In this document: in pieces, positions 38,757-50,099 of the stretch
How positions within the stretch are numbered: position 1 is the first letter of the stretch
Layout of the letters: every line of letters starts with the position of its first letter
Assembly (NCBI GenBank): GCA_028023455.1
Contig: JAQFVV010006354.1
Location: forward strand, 560,001 to 624,000
Direction of reading: 5' to 3'
Source: Epiperipatus broadwayi
Lineage: Eukaryota > Onychophora > Udeonychophora > Euonychophora > Peripatidae
DNA length: 64,000 nt
The notes under the pieces: generated by a model
Told to the model about the DNA's origin: nothing
The model's database searches: none
The model's input: only the letters and a program-made list of their open reading frames with translations
Position numbers and translations under genes: made by a program

Positions 38757-40418
38757 TATAAACATACACATGCATAACATTGACATACAACTATTTAGCT
38801 CTCATTAAAATTTAAGAGCTTGTTCATAATTCATGTCATTAACAAGAAAATGATTTTTCAATTGATTAAAAAGTTGAAGACTTTCTTGAATCATTTTTGT
38901 TGTGAAACAAACAGGTTCCACTTCTGTTTCATTATCTTTTTTTAAATCTTCTATGGTATCTAGATTTATTGCCAAATCCAACAGGTATTTAAACTATGTA
39001 AAATTTAATGCATGTATATAAAATGGGGAAATCCCAATTTTAAGTGAAATATGAACTTCTTTATCGCATAAAAGAAAACCACATAAAAAGATATTAAGAA
39101 GAAACATGAATAGCATAACTTCAAAATCGCATTAAAAAATACGCACAAAAAGAGATCCAAGCGTATACTGAAAATTCATTTGCTTATCTATTGATTATCA
39201 TCTACTTGTGTGGATGTTTGCTTTTCTGACAAAAACTTTCTAATGGAGAGATTTTTGCATGTTTTCAACTACAGGCCTTATTTTTTAAAAAATAAATTAA
39301 ATAAGTTTTAGTATTTAATTATTATTTAATGGTTCACTATCATGATGGGTTGGGCAGATTATGTCAGAAGATTTGATTTATAATTAATTTTGGTCATTTT
39401 TTATGGAAATGATGTTTTGGTGTTTTGAATTATAGAATAATCATTATTAAATATTATTTTTGAAGCATTTATCAAGTCATATAGACATCTTAATTTATGT
39501 ATGCTAATTATTGTTAATAAAATAAGCCACAACACTAATAAAGTGTAGATAAATTTTAATCACAATATAGGAAATAGACTTTGATCAGTTGTTAAATATT
39601 TGTACCCAGTTTAGCAATTGGTAAAATCAACATATTTTGCAAATATAAAAATTTATTTTTATTATTATTGTTTATTACTGAATGATGACTCTAAAAAGTA
39701 TTAATATTTTTGTTGACAAGAAGTGTTTTCAATAAATTTGTCTGAAAAAAAAAAGTATTAATAATAACAATAATAAATATTGGCAATTCTGCCAGTATTA
39801 GGGCCACTATTGAGAAATTTGGGTATATCGTGTTGAAAGTGTAAGGTATAATAATCAATTATTCTTTAGTAATCTTTGACTGAAGCGAATGTTTCTAATG
39901 ATTAAATTGAGTGCAATATTATATAATAGATGATATTCATAGTATTGTACTGGATTTATTATAAAATATCAGGAGTATTATTATCGGAAATTAAAATGAC
40001 TGCATTCCTTGACATCACATATGCTAGTTAAAGAATTACCATCCATGCAGTAAATTGACAAAAGGAAGTTAATTAATTTTAAAAGTATCAATGTAAGAAC
40101 TGAAATAATAAATAGTTCAATTACAGAATATAGGCTTCATTGCTCATCAGCAAACAATATTTAAAAAATGGATATTTTTATACTTATGATGAATTTAATA
40201 ACATTGATGAACAAGAAAATTGGACAGAAGAAAACTTTAGCCAAATATTTGAGAAATTTAGTGTGACCATGCCAAATGACTTGTTTAATTCATTTAAGAG
40301 GTTTTTTTTTTTTTTTTTTACAAATCATTAAAGTGTTCTTACAATAACTGATCTTAATTGCTCTTTATATCTTTTTGAAATAAAATACTCGTTTTCTACT
40401 TCACCTTTGAGTAGTAAG
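38757..40418. other. Unassigned AT-rich DNA
   Basis: Nothing supportable. Short frames near 40140-40331 lack domains and end in a T homopolymer. Confidence 0.5.
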
Positions 40419-40420
40419 TA

Positions 40421-40723
40421 ATTTAAACTGCGCTTTACGCAAAAAAAAAAAAAAAATAAAGCTTGTCTAAACTATTATTAAAGAGTTATATGGCTTTATT
40501 GCAAATGACAACTGTGCAACAAACTGAAGGAAATCGTGCTTTGCATTCTTCAGAAAATGGTCGTTATGAAAATTTGCATAAATTTTGCATAAATCACTGC
40601 TAAACTTCAATTAAAGTAGGGTATGAATATGGAGACTTAAGTTCTCTGAAAGCACTTAGCCATATAACTCTTAATAATAGTTTAGACAAGCTTCACTTTT
40701 TTTGCATAAAGTGTAGTTTAAAT
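40421..40723. mobile_element. 303-bp MITE with ~75-bp terminal inverted repeats
   Basis: The left end ATTTAAACTGCGCTTTACGC and the right end GCATAAAGTGTAGTTTAAAT are inverted copies; the arms extend through AAGCTTGTCTAAACTATTAT and AGAGTTATATGGCT. TA lies directly outside both ends, fitting a Tc1/mariner-type target duplication. There is no coding capacity. Confidence 0.8.
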
Positions 40724-41055
40724 TATTTATATCTTTTTCTGAAAGATATTTTATTATATGCATAACATGTGGGATTCACTTAGTAGAAAAGTGGATCACC
40801 CAAATCCAAGATACATAATATTAGAATCTTGCAATGAGAAAGCAAAAAGACATTTTGCCCTTGTGAAAATTAATTGACATAGAGAAAACATTATAATGGG
40901 AATCTTGAAAAATATTTTCTTAACTATAATGTAGATTTTAAGAGATAAATAAAATGGTTTGGTGTAGTAATTAGTTTTCATTCATCGATTTTAAAAGATA
41001 TATCAGTTCCAATGTACAGAAACTACACAAAAATATCAATGCTAATGATGTACCA

Positions 41056-41698
41056 ATGCAAATAACTGGCCAAGAAGCAATGTTTATACTAATGATTCAA
41101 GATCTTAAGCCATTGTGTTACCATTGTGAAAAGCATGACCACATTATTAACAATTGTCCCAAACTGCTATTTATACATTGTAATATTTTAGCCACCTCGG
41201 TACATCATTATCTAAGGTTGGCAGAGCAAGTTCAAGAATCATGCAAGAAACAATATTAGATGAAGATGCAAATATAACATTTAATATTGACAACACTCCA
41301 TTTAGTCTTATTGATAAAAATGAACTATTTATAATAGAATCAGACAAGATTACTCTCTCACAAAAAAATCTAAAGAAAAAAGATTGAAACCATAAACCTA
41401 TCTACAATTCCTATCAATAGATAGATCCTCTAATGAAATTATGAACACATGTTTAGCACCAAAAGAGTTGAGTATATGACTGAGTAATAATAATGTCAGT
41501 GCTAAATGAAAACCAGGATGTCCACTACATAAAAAGCATAAGAAAAAGAAAAGACCTGAAATTGATATTAGTGAGAATAAAGACCCATCATCCAATGTAG
41601 ATCAGAATAAGAAAACTAAATCAAATATGCATATTCAAGTGATTGATCCTGAATACTCAACTGATGAGAAATCAGCTGCCATTGTTGAATTAATTTAG
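41056..41698 (+). pseudogene. LINE ORF1 remnant with CCHC zinc knuckle
   Basis: ORF1 proteins of Tx1/L1-type LINEs bind the element RNA. A C-x2-C-x4-H-x4-C knuckle (CYHCEKHDHIINNC) is encoded at 41113-41157, followed after frame changes by an acidic stretch (from DEDANITF, about 41261) and a Lys-rich tail (KKHKKKKRPEID near 41540) that ends with TAG at 41698. Reading needs at least two frame changes, so no functional protein is made. Only one knuckle is evident. Confidence 0.65.
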
Positions 41699-42384
41699 TG
41701 TGTGGTAACTCAGATTGCTGTAAGAATAAGAAATTTAAATCAGGTAATCCTTTATTTAGTGAAATTATAAATACTTCTATTTCATGGCATTTTAATTGCA
41801 TTATCTATATGAATACTAAGTTTCTGTATATATCTTGTATGTATACTGACAATGGTGATAAATATCACTGATAATAAATATTAATACAATAAATTAATTA
41901 TCATAAAAATAAATGCCTTAAATGTTAGAGGGTTAAATTCAGTGAGTAAAGTTTTTCAATTATTAAAGTGATGTAATATAGTACATCCTTACTTACAAGA
42001 TTTGATAAAAATAAAAATATATAATAATTCAAACACTGACCCATCAAAATACTTAATAATTATGGATTCTCTATATCCACTCAGACATCTTTTGGACCAT
42101 CAGCCAGAAGTGGTATTATTATTGATAAATCATGTTCATTTAAATCTTTCAAAATCATTTTTGTAGATGCATATTTATTAATTATGATGGTTTAGCATCA
42201 ACTTTAAACATTGTCTTTGTATATATTCTTTCTGAGTAATTTATAATAAATAGAATTATTCTAACAATTAATTTCATTTTGGCTTTTTCTTTTTCCAATA
42301 TTTTTGTTGAAGGACTTTAATATGACATATTAAAAATTTGTGAATAAATGGCTTCATATAATTAACTTTTTAGTACAGGCTTTT

Positions 42385-42550
42385 TCATACCTAGGGAGTT
42401 TGAACTCAGACTTTCATATGACCCTCAGCTATCCACACTATCTTGTACTGTTGCCACACTTGATTACACACATGTTGAAAAGATAAATAATCACCAATAC
42501 ATGTATTTTGTGCTAAACCAGCACTCATCAGTTGGTCCAGATTATCATCT
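42385..42550 (-). mobile_element. Short element joining a hammerhead ribozyme and a tRNA-like module
   Basis: Reading the minus strand, a hammerhead (42548-42483) is followed after about 35 nt by an A-box-like TGGATAGCTGAGGG (42435-42422) and a B-box-like GAGTTCAAACTCC (42407-42395). It lies within the endonuclease region of the LINE and runs against it. The tRNA-like part recurs at 14200-14275 and the ribozyme part at 46665-46735. Confidence 0.6.
42483..42548 (-). ncRNA. Type I hammerhead ribozyme, near-complete
   Basis: The minus strand has GATAATCTGGACCAA, then an exact CTGATGA (42531-42525), stem-loop II GTGCTGGTTTAGCAC, then AAAAT where GAAA is expected (one substitution), a minimal stem III around ACAT, cleavage-site GTA, and TTGGTGATTATTTATC. 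CCAA pairs with TTGG and GATAAT with ATTATT/ATTATC-like bases as stem I with an internal loop. This fits the short-stem-III hammerheads reported from PLEs and retrozymes. The G-to-A change in the GAAA box should abolish or weaken cleavage. Confidence 0.7.
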
Positions 42551-45129
42551 CCACACATATATACCATCAATGCTCAGTTTATATTAAGATGGCCAATATT
42601 CATACTTTAATGGGCAGGCTTCAATCCATACCACCCCACAATTCTTCAGCAAAATCTGATAATGGAATGCTCAAAGCCCACATTGGTGCCAACCTTCCCA
42701 TCTTACCCATGTTGACCATAAGTCAATCTGACTCCTTATGTACAGGAATAAATTGGGAAGGATTTTATTTCCAGAAAACTCAGTATTCTTTTTTAATGGT
42801 AGGTATTTGTCATTAATTTACTTGGCATTTTATTCCCCAATGCTTCATCACATAATTAGTACAACACTAAAAACTTCCACCTTTACAGATCACTTAGCAT
42901 CAATAATTCCATTATATATTGATTATACACACAGAATACATATTTCCACAGAGAGGATAATAAGAGTTCTCCTTCCAAAACAAACAAAATTTCTGTTCTC
43001 AGAAATATATATTGGCCACCTCAAAATTGGAAACCTTAAATTAGATCCAATACAATCCTGGATTGCTTTTGTCAACATTGTATTGCATATCATCAATTAT
43101 ATCACTGGATCTAATTTACCACCCTTAGGACTACCTGCCCAGGCAGATAATTTGCACTAATGAATTGTTAACACAACTTCAACAAATGATAACTGGACTA
43201 GAATAATGACCTTGAGAAATTAATATAAAACTACATGTGATAATCTGAAAGAATATATAGCCATAAAAAAGATATTGTATTGCCATATCACAAACCTGGT
43301 CTAGGCAGTACATACAGGGGGCCTTGGGTCCACTGCCTTCAATTAAAATATCTAATTTAGTCAAGATTTAAGATGAGATCATCACTGATAGCATTCTTTT
43401 ACCCATGTATATTTATTTTAAAAACCCAAGTTTAAAAGCAGAAAATTTTTAACCCTACAGAAATGTTCTGAGTAGCACTGAAATATGATTATGAATTTGC
43501 AATTAATAAATTTATACAAAAACTGGCTTTAATATTAGATACAAGTCATGCTGGTATGCATGGCATTCATACTTTATGCACACTCATTTGAGCCAGTTTA
43601 CTGCAAAATTTATTTGAAACATGGCTAATTTTTTATCAAAAGATTATTACCCCAACCATGGATTATATCTTATATAAGTAGTCTCATTTATTAAAAAAAA
43701 AACAGAAAAAGGGATCCATGAATTACAAATTTAAGACCTATCTCTATGAGTCCACTTGGTATTAAAATTATTGAATCAGTATTGAAGATTAAGATGAAAT
43801 TACATTTATTGCAGGAATTGTTAATAATGCAATTTGCAAAAAAAATATCCACTGGATAAGCAGCAGTTTTTTAAGACAGTAATTGAAATCAGGAATAAAA
43901 AGGTGTAATCCTCTAGCAGTTTACATAGATATTCAGGCATCATTTGATGATGTCCCTACTGACCACTTTATAAGGACTCTAGTAAATACATCACTACCAA
44001 AATTGCTTATTTATGTACTTTTTCTTACTCAAAAAATAAATTCATATCACATTAAATAGTAATTCACCTTTTGCTCCTCATTTCTCAATACTCTATTTGC
44101 TATCCTTTCCACGTGCTGTATGAATCCATTACTAACAAAAATTAAACTGGAACTCCATACACATTCCTGAATTAAAAGCCAATATTTCTTGTATTACTTA
44201 CATAAATGATGTATCAGTTTTTCTGTCTTCTCAAAATCAAATCCCAATACTTCAAAAAAATTTGTAAAAATATTCAAATATAAACTTGGATTTAATATAA
44301 AAAAATTATGTGCCTGGTTGATCTATACTGGGAAAATTAATAGACAATTTTTTAAAGGAGAGCCAAATCAGTTTTCTAATTTTTTTATTTTACCAGAGAC
44401 CTTCAGTAATGCACACACAAATTCAGAAAAAAATGAAAAAATCATTTTCAAAATCTTTTCTTTCACTCTAAATAACACTGTTCAATTCTCTCATTCCAAA
44501 GATTATATATTTCTCTGCACAAAAGCAATTTCTAATAGCATATATTCTATATGTAAAAAAATTCTCTGGGGTAGTCAGTTGGTATCCATCTCTCTAAGGT
44601 ATTTTCAACCACCATTAATGCAAAATGGCTTAGGACTTCATGATATTAATATATTTTAAAAAACTAAATTTAATCTCTTCTTGTGTAAAATTGTACTCCC
44701 ATTTAGAGATTGTGACAAAAATTAGACTTGTAGACACACTCTCAGTTACTAGATATCTTAAAAAACTAATGTCTCTATTACATATATCCCCAAGTTATTT
44801 CTTTTGTCTACCTATAAATAAATTCAAATACTGAGATTTTGGAAGTTATTCATCAATAGTAAAAAAGGAATTGTGGAAAAAACAGTATTAAATGTAAATA
44901 ACAAGCAATCTGGTCATTTGAACCAAAATTCTTTGATTTCCTATTCAAATTAAACCTGCTTTTTCTTATCCACACTGAAAGACATTGCAGAAATTCTGAA
45001 GATAAATGTTGGCTATGCCATAGTGATACAGAAAATTAAACTTACTTGTTTTTCAATGTGCTTGTTTTGATAACCTTGGAGCAGAATGTCATACACTATT
45101 TAACAATTCAAATACTAATATGGAATTAG

Positions 45130-46055
45130 TGTTTAACTCGTATTTAAAGTTAATTTTTCTGACATGAGAGCAGGCACTTTTCTATTACATGTGTTATGAT
45201 ATATAAGATGCTCTTTTATGTACAACCATAGCCAAAGGAGATGCATAAATACATTTTTCAAAAAATTAAGTGTCATCAGAGAAACCAAGAAAAATATTAT
45301 TCCTCATAAAATATTTACAACCACATGGTCACTAATGAGGCAGGACCTGAGTCACTAACATTAGAAGTAACTACAAAATGACAGAAGAATAATTTAATGT
45401 TATTATAAATAACTTGTTATCTCAATATGCTTTGAATGTATACCAAGAAAACAATATATCTTTTTGAATAATCAGTAATAAAAATTGCCAAAATGAAATT
45501 ATTTTTATAATATTTAATATATCCCAGTATAACAAAAAAAAACTAATAAAAATTATTAATATTTACTTAATAGTTATTAAAAAAATAGTTGTTAAAAATA
45601 GTAAAAATTTTAAAATATAATTCAATTAAAAATTATGTAGGAGATTTATAGATCAAATAAAATGTGATTTATTTAGAAGACAAGATGCAATAACATTTTA
45701 AAAGTTCGAAATAAAAATAAATAAATCAAAATTAGCATTCCAATGATAAAATAAGTTTTTAAAGCAAAATATTATTGCCGTAGACAAAAATTTAACAATA
45801 AAAAACTAAATCATCAAAACTATAAACATCAAAAATATTTAAAAATAGAAATTGGAAGAAATACAAATATATTTGACTGTAAAATAAATGAAATAAAGAA
45901 AAATTATACAAAACATTAAAAATAAAATAAATAATAAATAAGTTGTAAAGTAGCACAAAATATTAAAAATATCAATAAAAAGTCACTTGAAAAATGAAAA
46001 ATAATGTTAAAAAAGTATTATACCAACTTTAAAAAGATATATGAAAAAACTATTT
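45130..46055. other. A-rich stretch
   Basis: The plus strand is strikingly A-rich from about 45500 to 46050, a strand bias not seen elsewhere at this length. No frame or repeat unit could be assigned. Confidence 0.45.
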
Positions 46056-46059
46056 GTAA

Positions 46060-46620
46060 ATATCATCATTATCATTATTAATAATTATTGATCCACTGTG
46101 GAATGAAGATTAATCCATGTTTGATATAATTTTCTTGACACATACATCTTCTTTATTGACCATTTTACAGCAAACATTTTAATTTCCTCCATCCATCTTT
46201 AACATACACATTCGTTTTTTATAGTTCTTTTATAATTTTTGGGCTCTAATTTAAGACTTCAATTATCCTGGGTTAACCCAACTTCAACCTAATAACTATT
46301 TCAATTATATCAAAAGTACTTCTCTATTGTCTAAGTCATAAATTATAGTTTTTAATCACTGATTCTTATTCCATATGTTTTATACTTTGTTGTTTGGTCT
46401 AAAGTTTCTTCATTGATAATTAATTAATCATCCAAGTGTCAGATCTTTATATAAGAAATGGTAAAACACATTTATTTATCTATTAGAAACACACAAGAAT
46501 ATTTCCTTTTAATATTAAATTATTTCTATAAAAAGCACTTCATCAAACTTAATTATAGGATTAATTTTATCCAGTATAGCTTTCATCTATATTAAAAATC
46601 TAATTTACAAATATATTAAA
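46060..46620 (-). mobile_element. Highly decayed RTE-type LINE 3' fragment
   Basis: It parallels the copy at 49556-50092 word by word: a TCATCATTATCATTATTA tail at its left end, CCTCCATCCATCTT, GACTTCAATTATC, then GGTAAAACACATTTATT and ATTTCCTTTTAATA. No open frame survives. Confidence 0.55.
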
Positions 46621-46664
46621 AACCACTACACTATCGCACTTTTTTATGAAAACATATGAAAAAA

Positions 46665-46735
46665 GACACAATAACCCCTAAGATGCATTTACTGCTTAAC
46701 CAGTACTCATCAGTTGGCCCAGGTTATCATCTTTC
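46665..46735 (-). ncRNA. Hammerhead relic, second copy of the 42.5-kb type
   Basis: On the minus strand GATGATAACCTGGGCCAA is followed by an exact CTGATGA (46713-46707), then GTACTGGTTAAGCAGT and AAAT. The match to 42483-42548 covers about 40 bp. Stem II has lost pairs and the 3' half is diverged. No tRNA-like module was found beside it. Confidence 0.55.
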
Positions 46736-46749
46736 GTATATATCATGGG

Positions 46750-47530
46750 AAAAAGAAATATGAATAACTCCATGCGAAAGTGTGTTTAATTAAAATATCT
46801 GATGTATTGATCTTTAATTGAGGTTAAAGTTTATATCTGAACTAGAGATAATTTATAATCTAATAAATGATTAGCAGTAATCATTACTGTATTTTATACC
46901 AAGGTTGTGGATGTGGTGAGTTTGACGCCTGTAAATCAAAATATAAAAATTTAATATAGTATTCGTAATCGTTAACATTTTAAATTTATTATTCTCAAAC
47001 TTATTTTTTTCTTATGTAAAAAAAAAAAAACCACTTGAATTTTTTTTAAATTTTGTTTTAATTATACTTTTCTTTTTTCATCCAAACTTTAAAAATATTT
47101 TTTGAAGCTCTGTAACACTATTTTCAAAAATAATGGTATCACCTGTAATATTTAATTGTCTTAATATCAATAATTATGCGCTTATAACGCTCGTAAAGAA
47201 GTTATATATATTATTAAATTTATTTAAAGCTTAACGCTTTCAAAGCAATTTTCATTTATTTTTATTTTCTTAGATTTTCATTTTAATTCGCAAAATATCT
47301 TCCCATATAACTAATATAAAAAGTTTTGGAGATATGAAACTCCTGTAAACTAATTACAGCTGTTTTAAGTTGGTAAATATTTTTCAGAATATGATAAAAT
47401 CCTAGATATATGTCTTAATGCTCCAAACACATCTACCAGGGATATTATTCAATAAATGATAAAACGTACAAAGTGTATACTAAGAAAAGCTTGTTTAATG
47501 TTTTGATATATGCTAGATACATCTAAATAG
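46750..47530. other. Unassigned AT-rich DNA
   Basis: No supportable feature. Confidence 0.5.
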
Positions 47531-47689
47531 TATGCTGAAATTACTGTAGACTAATTGATAGTTAGAATCATAGCAATGATTGTCCATTACAAGCTTTATA
47601 AAAGTGGTGTTTTGGTGATTTACATAAATTTGAATAACAAAATTTATTTAGATAAACCATTTTTTAGATACAGAGACATAGGATTCTTT

Positions 47690-48190
47690 CTTGTTAATGG
47701 CCTTTATATTATTGACAATATGCCAGTCCTTTTTAACTTTTTACTTAGCATTAATTCTCTCAGAGCAGACAATACTGGTGGTCATAGGTTCAACCATGTG
47801 ATCTTGCTTGGTTTCATGTTCAAAAAAGAGGGATTTCATTTCTGAATTAGTTTTGGTTCTATTGTCTTGGTATCTGTGTTGCACAACTCTTGTAAGGAGA
47901 TTAGCTTGAGATTCCCCAAACTAAATTGCATTGCCATTTGTGTTGTTGCATGTAATTTTATACACAACTTGGAACTTGAGATCTGGGGGCAGCATGACTT
48001 TAGTATTGTTAATCAAGCAGTTCAAGATGATGGGTGTGAAAACTAACATTATATGTTTCTCACAGATTTTATTCATATTGTGGGTTGCTCCTCAACGTTT
48101 TTGGATAGCTAGCATAGGTCTCTTCTTGATTTTGGTATGAAATGTTTTAACAATGTGAATGAGTTGCTGAAGATTTGTATCCAATATTGC
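47690..48190 (-). pseudogene. PLE GIY-YIG endonuclease, broken
   Basis: VVYKITCNNTNGNAI is encoded around 47968-47924 (GIY half with the first Cys), followed by a TAG stop in place of the YIG tyrosine (FGES follows), then a catalytic-type Arg in LLTRVVQH. Further on are MKSLFFEHE (conserved His) and a KVKKDWHI segment where the usual KIKEAWFI would supply the catalytic Glu; here it is Lys. The protein is non-functional. The inverted copy at 48330-48534 is free of stops but also lacks the Glu. Confidence 0.65.
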
Positions 48191-48223
48191 ATACATCTTT
48201 ATGTTTCAATGCTAGTTTTACTG

Positions 48224-48306
48224 TTTTTTTTTTCATATGTCAAAGTGTTGACTGGGAGGTGAATCCAGGCCAACTGCTTGGAAGACCACTATGCTAACCA
48301 CAAAGT
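48224..48306 (-). mobile_element. Short tRNA-derived SINE with poly(A) tail
   Basis: The minus strand reads GTGGTTAGCATAGTGGTC (A-box), CCAAGCAGTTG, GGATTCACCTCC (B-box), then a GACATATG end and ten A. It shares AAGCAGTTG and the GA(C/T)A(C/T)ATG-poly(A) end with the copies at 49273-49395 and 63773-63880. It sits between the PLE and its inverted copy. Confidence 0.65.
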
Positions 48307-48851
48307 TACTGTTGGATTCAAATTTATATAGGTTTAGAGCCAAAATTAATTTAGAAATAAAATCCATCTTTTTTGAACATGAAACCAATGAAGGTCGCAT
48401 ACTTGAAATTACATCTGTCTGTATTGTCTTCTCTGAGAGAAATGATGGTAAATTCAAAGTTAAGAAGGTCTTGCATATTACTAATAATATAAACATCAGT
48501 AACAATAAAAAATTCTGTGTTGCTATCTAAAAAATGGCTTATCTAAATAAATTGATGTGTTATTCAAATTTATGTAAATTACCACTTCTGTAAAATGCCA
48601 CTTTTATAAATTTCATAATCCTTTTGGTCAGTCATTGCTATGTTTATGACTACCAGTTATTTGAAAGCATATTATTTACATATATCTAGCATATATGTTT
48701 TCAAAGCAGTAAGGAGCCTTTTTTAGTATATGCTTTGTACATATTAACATTTACTTAATTACAGTGTTTTTTGAGAAAAGTTAAAATGTCTTGAAATTAC
48801 AGAAATATTATTTTAAGTCAAATAATTTTTTACTTTTGAGAAATATATATA

Positions 48852-48906
48852 TTCTAGCACGTGTGTGTGCAGTGCAATTATTGCACCACACACACACATG
48901 CTAGAA
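48852..48906. repeat. 55-bp hairpin palindrome
   Basis: Arms of 27 bp (TTCTAGCACGTGTGTGTG on the left) are inverted copies with three or four mismatches and almost no loop. The lower stem is mixed sequence, the middle a GT/CA tract and the upper part TGCAAT with ATTGCA. Confidence 0.75.
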
Positions 48907-49272
48907 ATATTATTTTATAACTACAAATACAAATCATAATGGGAATTTATATTTATTGGTTTTTACCATAATTTTTCTTAGCATTCGAATATGATTTGCT
49001 ACAATCACTCATTTAAGTTCAGTTTGTCTTTTTATTGATTGTATAGTTTCTTTTATAAAGTCGAAATGATCTTAGTCAAGATCATGGGCAGAATAAATAT
49101 GTCTTACATAACTCAATTTTTAATATTTTCTTTATCATATTTGTTTAAATGTTAGCATTATTACCATGTGTGGTTTTAATAATCTGGTTGATCTTATTTA
49201 CTTATTTCTTTTTTCTTTAATACCTCTCTTTCTTTAGCAATTATTTTTAAATATTAAAAAAAAAATTTTTTT

Positions 49273-49395
49273 TGTCAAGCATTGGCGGTTGAGTGCTCAG
49301 CACAGCCGCCTTACAAGCAGTTGTTCTTGGTTAGCAGGTTTGCTTCCAGGACGATGCTATGACACATGAAAAATAAATAAATAAATAATAATTTT
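49273..49395 (+). mobile_element. Short tRNA-derived SINE, copy 2
   Basis: TGTCAAGCATTGGCGGTTGA begins a tRNA-like fold with an anticodon-type stem GCCGC/GCAGT around CTTACAA (anticodon position TAC), B-box-like GGTTTGCTTCC, an end GCTATGACACATG and an AAATA-rich tail. It matches 63773-63880 over its full length. Confidence 0.75.
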
Positions 49396-49555
49396 TTTGG
49401 GCTATTTCTTTGTTTTAATTGCATGTAAAATTTGTCTTTTCATTTAAAATAGTTGGCAATTCAGAAGATGTTGTGATTGTGAATTTTACTTAGTTTTTTA
49501 CTTTTTTATCACTAGACATTTCTTTGTAAAACTCTTCTGAATATTTCACATTCAT

Positions 49556-50092
49556 CATCATCATCATCAATCACACTGCAGGATAAAAGTCTCTCCAAGT
49601 TCAATCCATTTTCTTTGATCTTTAGCTTCTCTTCTCCACATCACCCCTGCACACTGTCTTATTTCATCCATCCATCTCACATGTGGTCTCTTTCTGGGTC
49701 TTTTACAATCTCTTGGAATCCAGTTTAAGATTTCAATTGTTCATCTATTATCATATTTTCCAGAAATATGTTCAGCCCAACTCCACTTCAGTCTTTTAAT
49801 TTTTTTTAATGAGGTCAGTAACACCTGTTTGTTCTTTTACCCATATATTGCATTTTTGATCTCTTCTTGTTACTCCCAACATGCATCTCTCCATACTTCT
49901 TTGAATGGTCTGAAGTCTCTGTATTACTCTTCTATTAAGTGTACAAGTCTCAGATCCATAAGTAAGAACTGGTAAAACCCATTTATTAAAAACCTTCCTT
50001 TTCAAACACATAGGCATATTTCCTTTTAGTAGCAAGTTATTTCTACCAAAAGCATTCCAACCAAGTGTAATTCTATGATTAGTTTCATCCAT
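49556..50092 (-). pseudogene. RTE-type LINE, C-terminal end of the polyprotein
   Basis: The minus strand encodes the end of an RTE (BovB-like clade) reverse-transcriptase protein. From 50092 a 98-codon frame contains LTYGSETCTLNRR, RLQTIQRSMERCMLG and RRDQ, hallmark words of RTE elements. After a stop at 49796 another frame gives KRPHVRWMDEIRQCAGV (near 49690-49640), the typical RWxD segment, and ends close to a (TGA)n-like tail, TCATCATCATCATCA on the plus strand at 49556-49570. The start is 5'-truncated and at least one stop or frame change is present. Confidence 0.85.
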
Positions 50093-50099
50093 TATGTTT

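Larger units (their letters stand above)
41909..45080 (+). pseudogene. LINE ORF2 remnant: AP endonuclease and reverse transcriptase
   Basis: ORF2 would nick target DNA and reverse-transcribe the element. INALNVRGLNS (from 41909) is the typical start of an AP endonuclease. A TSTFTDHLASI segment near 42880 resembles the SDH end of that domain. RT landmarks are NLRPISMSPLG (43728 on), motif A VYIDIQASFDDV (43919-43954), a motif-C position near 44205 that reads TYINDVSVFL in place of an F/YADD box, and GLGLHDI at about 44627-44648, typical of Tx1-like proteins. A C-x2-C motif in a CWLCHSDTE context (45007-45033) ends the protein. Stops and shifts are frequent. Confidence 0.7.
41050..45120 (+). 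mobile_element. Decayed Tx1/L1-type LINE
   Basis: The parts appear in the expected LINE order on one strand: ORF1 with a CCHC knuckle (41113-41157) and a basic tail, AP-endonuclease start, RT motifs, a C-terminal GLGLHDI segment and a Cys/His end. Many stops and frameshifts occur. A short hammerhead plus tRNA-like element at 42385-42550 interrupts the endonuclease region. 5' and 3' ends are not sharply defined. Confidence 0.7.
47540..48540 (-). mobile_element. PLE fragment of a further family with inverted 3' copy
   Basis: The minus strand from about 48190 down to 47690 encodes a decayed GIY-YIG domain. Its C-terminal ~55 codons occur again on the plus strand at 48330-48534. A short tRNA SINE lies between the two. 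The layout, 3' end plus an inverted 3' copy at the truncated 5' side, is the same as at 3.5, 23.7 and 57.7 kb, but the sequence is another PLE family. Confidence 0.7.

Noticed and set aside
40130-40170. CTGATGA on the minus strand near 40145
   Set aside because: No GAAA core and no stem II; chance occurrence.
41655-41680. CTGATGA word near the end of LINE ORF1
   Set aside because: It is in coding sequence, with no GAAA box or pairing stems, so it is not a hammerhead.
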